Below, piece after piece: positions 10,416 to 22,433 of a DNA stretch of 37,152 nucleotides (within the stretch, counting starts at the first letter, position 1; every line of letters starts with the position of its first letter). A model generated the notes under the pieces. That model had not been told where the DNA came from and ran no database searches. It worked only from the letters and a program-made list of their open reading frames with translations. The stretch comes from Ichthyophthirius multifiliis (lineage: Eukaryota; Ciliophora; Oligohymenophorea; Hymenostomatida). A program made the translations under genes and the position numbers. Where the stretch lies: the NCBI RefSeq assembly GCF_000220395.1, contig NW_004086724.1, positions 1 through 37,152 on the forward strand. Reading direction: 5' to 3'.

Positions 10416-13400
10416 ATGAAATAAACTCTTTCATAATAATAATTTCATAAATCATAAAACCAATAATCATTTACATCTTCATAATATCAAAAGTATTATA
10501 AATACATAAATTTTTTTAGAAAATAAAAAAATCTATATAAACATTAATATAATTTATGTAACAAAAAATAAAAAAAAATAAGCATAATCAATTCATAATA
10601 TAATACTATTGATAAAAGTAAAATTAATTTAGAAAAAATATAATGATAAAATCATATATATTAGTAAAAAGAGAGAAAAGCTCAAATAGTAGTGATAGCG
10701 ATAATAACTAAAATTATTAAATAAATATAAGTCAGTTAAATTTTTAAGAGGTTTTTTAAAAACAAATAATAAGAATAATAGTTTTATTTTTATAAATTAA
10801 AAAAAGGAAACATGGGATAAAACATAGATCAATTAAGTATAGTAAATAATATTGTAATAAAAACAATAAATTTACGAATTACATGACGATAATTAATAAC
10901 TAATATATACTGTTTAATAAATAAAATAATAACTTGAGTATAAAATTATTTAAATCATATATATTTATATTTTTTAATTATAAAAACTAAATAAGAAATT
11001 AATAAAGTGAATAATATATAAATGGACTGCTTTAATAAATTAAAGAATTATAAGACGATAATTAAAAGCTTGTAGAATTAATATAGTAAAAAATTTAAAA
11101 ACAAAAAAGGGATTAAAAAAAAATAAAAAATAAAAAAGAATGAAAATAGATGAAATGCCAATTGAAATTAAAAATCAAGAAAATTAGAAATAGACTAAAG
11201 CTTTAGAAAAAATAATATATTTATGTTCAGAATTAGAAAGATTAAGAAAGTAAATAAAAATAAAATATATATCTCTATATTAATTTTTATTTATAAAAAT
11301 AGAAACTAATCATAAAATATTTAAATAGAAGAATAAACCGAATTATTATTTAAACAAAACGAAGATTTGTAAAAAAGAATACTTTTAATATAATAATCCC
11401 ATAATTAAGACACTACAGATATTATATAAAAAAAAATATATGAATATGAACAATAATTAATTAACCTTGAACAATAACTAAATAAAATTTTATAAGTAAA
11501 TACTTAAAAAGATATTCAAATATAGAACTTTTAATAAGAATTAAAAATAAAAGAAACAGATATATAAGACTTAAAATCAAAGATAAGCAACTAAACATAA
11601 ACAAAAACCACAAATATATAAATAAAGAATTTAGAATAAGAACTAAACGAGAAAAATCATAAAATAGAGCAAATGAATATAAAGTATTAATAAATAGATA
11701 AAATGTATTAAGACATAAAAGTTATATTAGAAAAAAAAGATCAAAATTTAAATGAGTTATCTATAGAATGTAATAAATATAAAATCGAACTAAACCAAAG
11801 AATAATATCAAAAAACCAACAAGAAAACTTCGATACTCAAACGGAAGACTATATAAACTAAATAAAGCAACTAGTATAAGAAATAAACAGCTTAAAGTTA
11901 GAATAAACTAAAGTTAATAAAATAAAAGACCTTGATATATAAGACTTGAATTTAAAATGCAATAATTTTTAAATATAGATTAATTAGTATTAAAATTAAA
12001 TATAAAAATAAGAGTTTTTATAAAATTAATTGAAAGAATTAGAATAGAAAAATATTTCATTAAATTAATAATTAGTCTCTTATTAAGAAATTAATTTTAA
12101 ATATTAAAAACAATAATAAGAAATTTAAAATTTATAACTTTCTATTTAATAAAAAGACTAAGAAATTAACTAATACATCCTTTAATCAAATAATATTCAA
12201 ATTCAATTCAAATAATCATAATAGGAAACCTTAAATATAAACTAATACCAATAAAAAGTCCAAAAACTGGAATTTTAACTCCAAAACTAAAATGAAATAT
12301 TAATAAACAATGAATAAACGATCGAAGAACTCTAAAATTAGATTAAAAATTTTATAATATAGGCACAAGAATATTCCTAAAATTAAAATTTAGTTTAAAA
12401 ATATGAATTAGAAATTCAAAAACTTTAAAACAATATTTCTAATAAAACTGAAATTTAAAAAAACATACAAATTCAACTCGAAAATTCCGAAAAAGAGTTC
12501 CATATATAAAACACTGAATTAAAAGCTTAAATATAATATTTAGAAAACGAAATCTAAGAGTACAAAAATATTCAATTTTAATAAAAATTCGAAATCGAGG
12601 AAGAATTTATTAAAAAATCTTAAAAAAATGAACATTAAATAAATACAATTATTCAATAAAAATGTTCATAAATTACTCTTTTATAATAATAAATATAGAT
12701 TTTAGTATAAAAAGAAAAGGAAATTATATAAAAAAGTGAAGAATATATTAACAATATAAATCTTTTGAGTATCTAAATAGTTAATATGTAATAATAAATA
12801 AAAAATAAAGATTAAGAAATACAAGAAATGAAAAGTTCATTAAATAAATATTAAATATAAATTACTTAGATGTAGTTTTTTGAAAAACAAATAAAAGAAT
12901 ATGAAATTTAAATGACTTAGTCTTAAGTTTAATAATAAAAAAATGAATAAATGAACTGTTTGTTATTAAAAAAAGAAGAAGAAATTAACTAATTAAATTA
13001 ATAATTAAAAAATATTGATATTTCAATAAATGATCTAAATTTATAATTTTCTAAGTAAGAAAATTAACTTAAAATTGAAATTTAAGACTATTTAAATTAA
13101 ATATAATAATTAAATATATAAAATAATTAATTATAATCATAAATATAATAACTAGAACAAGAAAGCAATTAAATTAAATAAAATTTCTAATTATTATAAT
13201 AATAAATTGAATAAAAAGAATAACAAAATAATTAAATTAAAATATAAATTAATAACTATGAAAATTAAATAAAATAAAAAGAGACTAACTTTGATATATT
13301 TAAAGAAAAAAACGAGGCTTTAATTTAATAAATATTTAATAAAGATTAAGAAATATTAACTATATAATAATAATATAATACTTTAAAAGTCTAAACAAGT

Positions 13401-16400
13401 GAAATTAATACTTTAACAGTTCAAATTAATACTCTTTAATAATAACTTAGTATTAAAGAAAAAGAACTTTTTGATATTAAATAGCTAAATATATAACTTT
13501 AAAATTAAATTTAGCAACTTTAAGTTTATGAGCATTAAAATAACCAATATTAAGTTGAAATCACATAATCTTAAAATTTCTTTAATTAAAAATTTAAAGA
13601 TATGAAGAAGAAATATCAAGAGAATGTTCATTAATTTAATTTTTGGAACAAAAGATTCAAACTAATTAAAATAAATTTCTAAGTTTATAATAAGAATATG
13701 AATAATTATAAATAAAATATAATTAATAAACTGATTTATATCAATAGAGATTTTAAAAGGAAATAATTATTCGAATAAATGAGGAAAAAAGTAAAAATTA
13801 AGAATAAATAAACCATTTTATTGAAAACATTTAAAAATACGAAATAGAGATATAAGAATTAAATATAAAATACTAAAAAGAAATTTCCTAATATTAAATA
13901 AAAATTGAAAATTTATAAAATGAAAATGACAATTAATATAAATTTAATATATAAAAAATATAAGAAGAATCTCTTTTTAAATCTTAAAAATCAGAAGAAG
14001 AAATATTCAAATTAATATAAGAATTAAGAACTAAAGATTAGGAAATTAATGAAATATAAAAGACATGTAGTGAATTAAATAATAAAATTATATAAATTTA
14101 AGATAATTTCAATTAATAAATAACTAATAATAATTAAAAATTTTAAGAATAATAAAATACTTTTAATTAACAAATTTAAAATATGTAGACAAGTATATTA
14201 ATAAAAGATTAAGAAAGTTAATAATTATAATAAAATATTAATTTCTATATATAAATGGAATAAAAATATGAATTAGAAATCAAATAATTATATATATAAG
14301 TATAAAATCTAGAGGAAATTAAAAACTAATAATAGAATGTATTAATAACTGAATAATAATATAAATAAAACGAAAAAATATTAAATGAATAGATATCCAG
14401 TTATAAAATATAATTAAATTAATATATATAAAATATACAAGAATTAAATAAATAATTAAAAGACTAAGAAGAAAATATGAGAATAATAATAAATAAAAAC
14501 TAAGAAGAGTTTATGTTAAAATTTTAATAATCAGAAGAAGAAATATTTAAATTAATATAAGAATTAAGATCAAAAGATTAAGAAATTAACGAATTATAGA
14601 AATAATGTAGTAATTTTAAATATTAAATAAATGAAGTATAAATATAATATTAATCAAATAATAATAATTATGTCTAATAATAATAATATGAATAATAAAT
14701 ATAATAATAAACAATACAAATAAAATAATATGAGATATAAACTTAATAATTATTATAAGAAAAAATATTAATAGAGGAAAAATATTAAAATGAATATAAA
14801 CAAAAAATATTAGAAATAGAAACTAAGATTATTTAATAACCATAAGAAAAGTAAATCTAATTATAAAAATATTACAATTCTATATCAGAAATTACTTAAA
14901 ATATTTCAAAGCTAGAATAATAAATTATTAGTCTTTAATAAATAATATTTTAAAAAGATAAAGAAATCGAAGAAGTTAATATTAAAAACAATAACTATTT
15001 AATAAAAATATCCACTCTAGAAAATTAATTAAAGGATTATTTTTCAGCCTAAAAGAAAATAGAACAATATAATAATTAAGTAAATGAATTATTAAGTACA
15101 TAAAACAGTAAATCAAATTCAGAATAGGAATTATAAATTTTGAATTAAATAATAACTGAAAACAATAACAAAATCTCAAATATGGAAACTCAAATTCTTT
15201 TCTAAAAATAAGAAATAGAAAAATACACCAAAAAAATATAGGAGTAAGAACTAATTATAAAATAATTTAAATACTAGAATATAAATGTGGAAGAATTTAA
15301 AATTCAAATATAAAAATATGAGAGAGGAATAATAATGTAAGAATAAGAAATAAACTAATTAAAAACATAAATTAATAATTAAAATATAGAAATAAACTCA
15401 ATTAAACAAGAATATGAAAATAAAATAAATTAAACGAAATAATAATATTTAATTTAAATAAATTAATTATAAAATAATAATATAAGCTTATAATCTTCCA
15501 AAGAAATTTAATTAGAAGAAGAAATAAATAACTTAAAAATTTAAATTTAATAAAAAGAAAATCATATTTTATAGTTAACTACAAAATCTAAAGAAATAGA
15601 CCAATAATAAATATAAGTTTTTCGAAAAAATATATAAGAACTCCAAATTTAAAATGATGAATTAAGAACCGAAAATTAATAATTAAACTAAGCTATGAAT
15701 TAAAGCTAAGTAAATATATAATTCGAAAAAATTTTAAAGACTAAAAACTTTGAAAATCAAATAGCTATATTGTAAGCTAATATAGATAAAAAAGAAAGTG
15801 AAATAATATAATTAAAATAAGAATGCAATAATTATTAAAGTTAAACTTTAAATATGTAGTAATAAATTTAATAGCAATTTTAATTAGAAAATTAAATTTA
15901 ATTTTTGAAATAAACTCTAGAATAATAAAGTAAAAATAATTAGATTCTATAATAAGAAAACTAGGAATTATAAAATAAACTGAATTATGTTTCTTAAAAT
16001 AATTAAATAGAAATTATTGAAAAAATAAAATAATCTTCATAAAAAAAAGAATAAAATTCTTAAATTATAGCCTATGAATTAAAAATAAATTAATTATAAA
16101 AGGATTTAAATTCAAAAGATATAGAAATTCAAAATATTAAATAAAACAATATCAATTATAATGAAGGAATTAATTAATAGGAAAATATAGCTCAAAAATA
16201 TAATATTATAAACCAAGAATTAAAAACCAAAAATTAAGAAATTAATGATTTAAACAATGTAATTGAAAATTACAAAATTTAATACATTTAAAATAAAAAT
16301 AATCAATTTTAATTAGAAAAATAAATAAGAGATTTAGAAAAATAATTTTATACTAAAAATAATTTTTCAACGCCTTTAAGTGAAAAGTATTCTTCAGCTG

Positions 16401-16750
16401 GTAAAAATACGTAAAAAAATAAAAATAAACAATATAATATTTTTTTTATAATTATTAAAGTGGAGAAAATGATTATTATAAAATTATTCACAATTTAAGA
16501 ATGGAAAACAAAAGATTAACATAAGAGAATATTGAAACAAGAAATTTAATATAGTAAAAATAATTGAAAATATAATATCTATATATATATATATATATTT
16601 AATATATATTTTTATATATTTATATTATAAATATTTTTTCATTAATAAGATTAAATGCTGATTTACAAAGAAAATAAAGCAAGTATTTTCATTATTTAAA
16701 TTTTTTATTATTTATTTTCATTAAATAGAAATGGATTTGGTTGTTTCTGA
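10416..16750 (+). CDS. Giant coiled-coil protein, about 1,948 aa
   Basis: Exons 10416-10617, 10665-10750, 10807-10937, 10996-11085, 11139-11249, 11303-13625, 13655-16410, 16461-16553, 16650-16682 and 16729-16750. All introns are GT...AG (29-96 nt) and the exon total is exactly 1,949 codons. The start at 10416 (MKQTLSQQQFHKSQ) is preferred over the ATG at 10643, which falls inside the first intron. A low-complexity head of about 90 residues leads into an almost unbroken coiled coil (ELQDDNQKLVELI, LEQQLNKILQVNTQKDI and similar) made of Gln, Glu, Lys, Asn, Ile and Leu, very poor in Gly and Pro. Two copies of a segment beginning SEEEIFKLIQELR lie 540 bp apart. The protein ends NGFGCF. Long coiled coils of this kind in ciliates are typically cytoskeletal, basal-body or Golgi tethers; the specific role is unknown. 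Nearly all glutamines are TAA or TAG. Confidence 0.8.
13991..14610 (+). repeat. Pair of direct repeats inside the giant coiled coil
   Basis: Copies at 13991-14070 and 14531-14610 differ at only a few bases and encode SEEEIFKLIQELR, followed by T or S, KDQEINE and a Cys-Ser pair. The 540-bp offset equals 180 residues, which suggests a tandem duplication of a longer unit whose remainder has diverged. A weaker third echo (ELKTKNQEINDLN) lies near 16215-16255. Confidence 0.7.
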
Positions 16751-17089
16751 TTTCTTTTCATTTTTAACTGAAAAAAACTCATAATTTTAAAGGAATATTT
16801 TATACTTCTTATTAAAATTATAAATTTTTTTTTTTTAATTTAAAAAAAAAAAAATTACATTAAAAAAAAAAAAAAATTTTAAATTATTTGCATAAATATT
16901 AATTATTCCAATTAAAAAAAAAATATATATAACACAAAATTAAAAACTAATTTTAAAAGTAATTTTAATTATTTATAATAAAAAATTAAATATTATAATA
17001 GTAGAATTTATATATATATTTTAATAATATAATTAATATCTCAATAAAAAAGAAAAATTCAAACCTTTTTTTCTTCGAAATAAAAAAAA
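16751..17089. other. Convergent intergenic region
   Basis: AT-rich sequence between two convergent stops, with A and T homopolymers around 16825-16880. No gene or structured element seen. Confidence 0.6.
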
Positions 17090-17950
17090 TCATTTATTTC
17101 CACTACATTACTAATGTTCATGGCCTTTTTTTTAAGGATAATAAAAATTACATTTATTGCAAAATACAGGGCTTAATTCACAAATATAATTATGTTAATT
17201 TTTTTCTTCGACCTCAAATTCTAAATTACATTTATTACATTTAACATCTTTTTAATTACAAAAATTTTCCAAATGTTTTTATTTAAAAATAAACTAATAA
17301 GATCCCAAACATTTATTACAAGTCTCGGTTCTAAACTAACAAGTTTTTTAATGTAATTAAAAATTTACAAACTGAACTCTTTTATTGCAATTTTAAAAAG
17401 TACATTCGACTAATCTTTTTTCGCAATTGCTTTGATGGTCCTAAATATCGATTTAACTGAAAAATTTAAGGCAATAAAAACACTTTTAATTTGAAAATTA
17501 ACATATCTTATAATGTTCTTCTAAGTCTTTCTAGCACATAATTTCATTAGGACTATATTTGCATTTACATAGCCTATAATCACATTCTTATAAATGTTAT
17601 TAGTAATTTTAATAATTTGAAACTATTTAACATTTCTATGTTTCAGTATTAGAAAAAGGACATTTTATTTATATTTTTTATAAAGCTTCTATAAGAAAAG
17701 GGACTGGCTTCTCTAAAAATTAAGCGTCTTTTAAACATTTTAGAGGGCATGTACCTTATTTATTTGCCCTTTTCCAACTTTATATACATAAACCACAAGC
17801 ATAATAACTACAGTTACTACATACTAAAATAGGGGTTCGAATTAATCCAAAACATATTTAACACAATACTTTATGCTTTTAATCATGAGTTTCAGAAATA
17901 ATTTAATCTTCGTATATTTAATTGTTATGATCATCGAATATATGATGCAT
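17090..17950 (-). CDS. RING plus TRAF-type zinc-finger protein, 286 aa
   Basis: Intronless frame on the minus strand, ATG 17950-17948 to TGA 17092-17090. Residues 30-72 form a RING-like domain: C30-x2-C33, C44-x2-C47, C52-x2-C55, C68-x3-C72. After it come repeated TRAF-type fingers: CPF...KCQ..., HLQECDYRLCKC, HYKICQFSNQKCFYC, HQSNCEKRLVECTFQNCNK, HQKTCQFRTETCNKC, then CNQKDVKCNKC and FCNKC. RING followed by TRAF zinc fingers is the layout of TRAF-like E3 ubiquitin ligases; here the C-terminal MATH domain found in animal TRAFs is absent. Ubiquitin ligase activity is expected from the family, not shown. It is probably cytosolic, with no signal or membrane segment. The gene is unusually cysteine-rich and has better codon diversity than its neighbours. 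Confidence 0.85.
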
Positions 17951-18641
17951 TTTTATTATTTTAAATAATTATAATATTATATATATATTATTTCTTTTAT
18001 ATAATTTAATATTATTAAATAATAAAATTAGTAATTTAATCATTTTTATTTAAAAAAAATAAAATATTCATAATATATTCGAATTTAATTAAAGAAATAT
18101 TGTTTTATAATTATTTAAAAAATAAGGATTGTTTCAAATAAAATTCAATGAAATGATATTAAATTATATTAAATAAATAATTTTACATATTTATTAAAGT
18201 ATATTTAATTAAAAAAAATATATAATTTTTTTTTTAATGATTATTGAAGAAATATTTATAAAAAAACATTGTTTATATTAAAAGATTAATAAATATAGTT
18301 TCTTAATATTTTATTTTTTATGTAATATAAGATAAATTTAATATTCTTATCAAATATATAAAAATATTATTTGTAAATTTTAGAAAAAAAAATTGAAATT
18401 TTTAATGTTAATAAAAGTTTAAAATAAATAAAATTGTATTTAAAAACTAAATAAACTAATAAAAATTTGATAAAATAATAAGTTAAATATAAAAAATTAT
18501 TTAAAATAATATATTTATTGTATAATATATTTAATTAATTCAAAACAAATTTTGTGAAAAAGTATTATATATTGAAAAATGTATTATAATAATATTAAAA
18601 ATTTCTAATATTAGAATAAAATGAAAAAAAAATTATATATA

Positions 18642-18683
<42 letters not shown>

Positions 18684-18838
18684 TTATATTTATATTTTTA
18701 TAAATATTTAATTATATTTTTTTTAATTTATATAAATATATTTTATTTTTTTTTAAACATAAAATTATATTTTTATAATTTTATAAATTTTATATTTATT
18801 TATAAATAAAATTTATAAAATATAAAATTAATACAAAT
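17951..18838. other. Divergent intergenic region with TA microsatellite
   Basis: Upstream region of the TRAF-like gene (minus) and the first K+ channel (plus). It includes a TA tract at about 18648-18678. The open frame across that tract (18621-18809) translates to Ile/Tyr/Phe runs and is not considered a gene. Confidence 0.6.
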
Positions 18839-21411
18839 ATGGTATAATTATAAGATAGATTAAATACAGATTATCCTTTGAATTCTCCAAAATTTAAACG
18901 AATATAAAGTTTATAACTAAATTAATAAAATTTAAAATTTTCTAAAAAATACTCTATATAATGCTCTGAATCTCTTAAAATTTCAGAATCTAAAAGAAAA
19001 TCATAATTTATTAAAAAGAAAAATTTAGAAAATACATTTTTATAATTAATTATTATAAAAAAAATAATAAAAAAATTTGAAGAATTAAACATTGTCCGTC
19101 GCTTTTAAACTATTCCTGTATAATTTATAAGAAGCATAGGCGATAAATCTTCTAAAATAATATACGAAGCTGTAAATAACAAAAAAGATTAATTATGTTC
19201 TATTTAAAATATAAGTGATTATAAAATAAGTAAAAAAATATAATTAGTATAGCCAAAAAGTAATAAATTAATAATTTTTCCTGATAATAAATTACTAATT
19301 TTTTGGAAAATATTCATCATAATAATCTTTATAGTAGAAATATTTTATATTCCTTTCATTCTTTCTTTTAAAAGCTCGAATTCTGATATTTTATACTAAA
19401 ATACTCACTACGAAAATTTATTAAAAACTCCTTTTTATTTAATCTATTTAATTGATATTTACGTAAATTTTAATTTGGCTTATTTTGAAAAAGGCTTTTT
19501 AATAGTTTCTAGTAAAGAAATTGTTAAAAGATATTTCTTAGGGATGTATTGGCCGACTATTATAGCGATTATTTCTAGTGCTTTTTTAAACTAAAATATT
19601 GTTTCGTTTATATTAAGATTATATATTTTTAATTTCGAAATAAATACATTATGTTAAAATCTTTAGATTTAGGAAAAATATTTCACCAAATATACACTTT
19701 TTAAAGTTCTTTTTTAAGTTCTTTTATTAAGCCATTTACTTGCGTGCTCTTTTCATGCTGTTTCTAGACTTAATAGTAATAATTGGATTATAAGTAATTC
19801 ACTTTAGAATGAAAATATATCTACTTAATATTTAAATAGTATTTATTTTATTATTATTACTATGACTACTATCGGATATGGGGATATACATCCTATTTCT
19901 AGTGAAGAAAAATTAGTTGTGTGCTTTATTTCGATTATTAGTTGTGGAATGTTTGCTTATTTTGTATCAACTGTTAGTACAATTGTTAATGATTATTATA
20001 TGTAAACTTTAGATTTAAAGTATTTTTTTTTTATTTATTTGTTTTATGTTAGTACTTTTTTTGTTATAGAAAACAAATTTTTAATGTTTCTTAATATATG
20101 ATTTAAAGAAATATTAGTAGACATATTCAAGCTTAAGTATTGTAATAAATTTATTATCATAAAAAAATGGAAGAATAAACATAATTAGAATAATCTAATT
20201 GCTTAAAAGTATTGTTTATATGTATTTTTATTATTAAAAATAAAAAGGTTATTTCCAAAGATTTAATGAATAATTTATTTAAAGAATATTTTGGGAATAT
20301 ATTAAAAACTAATCATTTTTTTTAAAAGAGATTTTCTTAATAATTAATAAGCTCTATTATTCCTAAATTAAAGGAAGAAGCATATTCTCCTAATAAGGTT
20401 ATATTTGCAAAAGGATAAGTTAATAATAGACTTTATTTTATAAGATAAGGGAAAATAATATAATATATATAAAATATAATGCCAACACCGATAATATCAG
20501 AACATAAAGTCAATAATATTTATTTATTTTTATTAGATAAAATATATTAATACAGGAAAATTCTTGGTTTGGATTTAATGAATTTTTTACAGGGAAAAAC
20601 AAAGAAAATGATGGAAAAAGTATAGATTTTAGTTTTCTAGTGTATTTAGAAAGAAATGATTTTTTAGAAATATTAGAAAACTTTCCTTAAGATAAAGAAA
20701 TTTTTAATATGATAAAAGATGAGATTTTATTTTAAAATAAAGGAATTAATAATGAATGTTATGTATGTAAATCTTTAAAACATTAGGTCTAGAATTGTCT
20801 TTATTTACAGTTATTTTTTTTAACAAAAAATATATTTATATATAATTTACATTTAATTATATATATATATATAATTACAGTTATACTAAAAAAGAGAATA
20901 TATAATTTAAAGGTATAATTTTGTCAACATTAATAAAAGATAATTATTTAAAAGAAAATATTTTAAATATTATTCTTTAAAGTAAATAAAATAAGTGAAT
21001 CTATAATTAAGGAAAATTTAATAAAATATATTATAATAAATATAAAATAAAAATAAAAAATAATCGAATATATAAACATCATCATATTTATCATCATAAT
21101 AAGAAGAATCAGAAAGTTCTGGAGTTTATAATGAAAGTTGCTATGAAAAAAGTTAATTAAAAAATCATTCTTCAGAAACACTATAAGTTTAATGCTCTGA
21201 ATAAAATTTAAATAAATATAAATAAAGTAAATTAATATAATAATAATAATAGGAATTACAATAAATTTAATCAAATTAGGAAATTATATATATAAACGGT
21301 GAATATGATATAAAAAGTAAAAATAAATATAGTACTAATGAAATAAATGAAGAAATAGATATAAATTTAGATAATAATTATAAAATAAATAGTAAATTAA
21401 AAATAAATATT

Positions 21412-21459
<48 letters not shown>

Positions 21460-21938
21460 TTAATAATAATAATAAACATATTATTAATAGCACTAACAAT
21501 AATAGTTTAAATTTAATATAAAATATTTCTTCAAAATAATCATTTGATGGTAATTTAATATTTTTAAATGAGAATTTTTTAAAAAATAAACTTGTGAAAG
21601 ATAAAAGTAAGTCATTTTTGAAATAAAATACTTTTAATAATAATTTGTAAGAAAAAAATGTCAAAAATAATTTTAATAATAATACTAATTAGTCTTCTTT
21701 AATATTTAAAGCATTTAGCAATTTTATTTAAAAAAATTTGAATTAGTAAATATTATAATAATAAGAAAATGTCGAAAAATAATATACCAAATCTAATAAG
21801 GATTAGATATTTTTTGAATTTTTTTTAAGTTTTGATAAATAAAATAATTTTATTAACTATTTTCCAAATTTTAATCTTTGTTGTATTTTTTAAAAATATA
21901 AAGCCAATAAGTTTAAATTTTAAAAGAAGTTTAAATGA
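18839..21938 (+). CDS. K+ channel with cyclic-nucleotide-binding-like domain (first copy)
   Basis: Exons 18839-20019, 20070-20508, 20556-20809 and 20881-20981; then 21104 onward is tentative. A long cytosolic N-terminus precedes several hydrophobic segments beginning at LLIFWKIFIIIIFIVEIF. The pore carries the K+ selectivity signature TMTTIGYGDIHP (about 19861-19893), followed by the last membrane helix (VVCFISIISCGMFAYF). The linker and nucleotide-binding-like fold read VIFAKGQVNNRLYFIRQG...FGFNEFF...LVYLERNDFLEIL. The cyclic-nucleotide pocket lacks the expected Arg. A C-x2-C-x4-H-x4-C motif follows at 20757-20798. This is the EAG/CNG-like channel type that is abundant in ciliates and controls membrane potential. 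The tail (ESESSGVYNESCYEK and Asn-rich sequence) changes frame across the AAT repeat near 21419-21460. A 191-nt intron (21392-21582) would restore the frame but has an unusual acceptor, so the last 500 bp are uncertain. Confidence 0.8.
21419..21478. repeat. (AAT)n microsatellite
   Basis: Run of AAT/ATA triplets, interrupted once by ATT. It sits where the coding frame of the K+ channel tail shifts, and could be inside an intron or be a coding Asn tract with altered length. Confidence 0.85.
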
Positions 21939-22433
21939 TTATTTTTAATAAATTTAATTTATTATTTTAAAATTAATGATTCTATTATATTTTTTTAATA
22001 AAATATATATGTATTTTATTATTGTATTATTTTTATTATAATATAAATATAATAAACATTATATTTTTTATATTTTTTTAATTTAAACATAATCATATAT
22101 TATAATTTAAGATCATTTATTTAAGTATATCAAAAACTATAATATTTATTAATAAAGAAGCTAATGTAGTCTTTTTTTTTTAATAATTTTTCTTATATTA
22201 TCTATATAAGAATGTTTTTAAATAAAAAAAGTAGAAATATAAATAATTATAAATAAATAAATTATTTAATGAAAAATTAATGGTTATGGAAAAATAGAAC
22301 CATTTATAAAATAAATATAAAAATAATAATATTAAATAAAATAATCAATTATAATATATAAAATAAATTATTTAATAATAAATAAACTTACATTTAATAT
22401 ATTAAAATAAAGAAGAAAAAATATAATTAAAAA
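21939..22433. other. Intergenic region
   Basis: AT-rich spacer between two genes on the plus strand. No protein-like frame and no motif recognised. Confidence 0.6.

Noticed and set aside
10643-11139. ATG at 10643, or at 11140, as the start of the giant coiled-coil gene
   Set aside because: Upstream sequence from 10416 is protein-like and joins in phase through a 47-nt intron; the ATG at 11140 lies inside a continuous spliced coiled coil.
14982-15179. Minus-strand open frame inside the giant coiled-coil gene
   Set aside because: Antisense shadow of a verified long plus-strand frame.
18621-18809. Plus-strand open frame of 62 codons across a TA repeat
   Set aside because: Its translation is Ile/Tyr/Phe runs produced by the TA and T-rich sequence.
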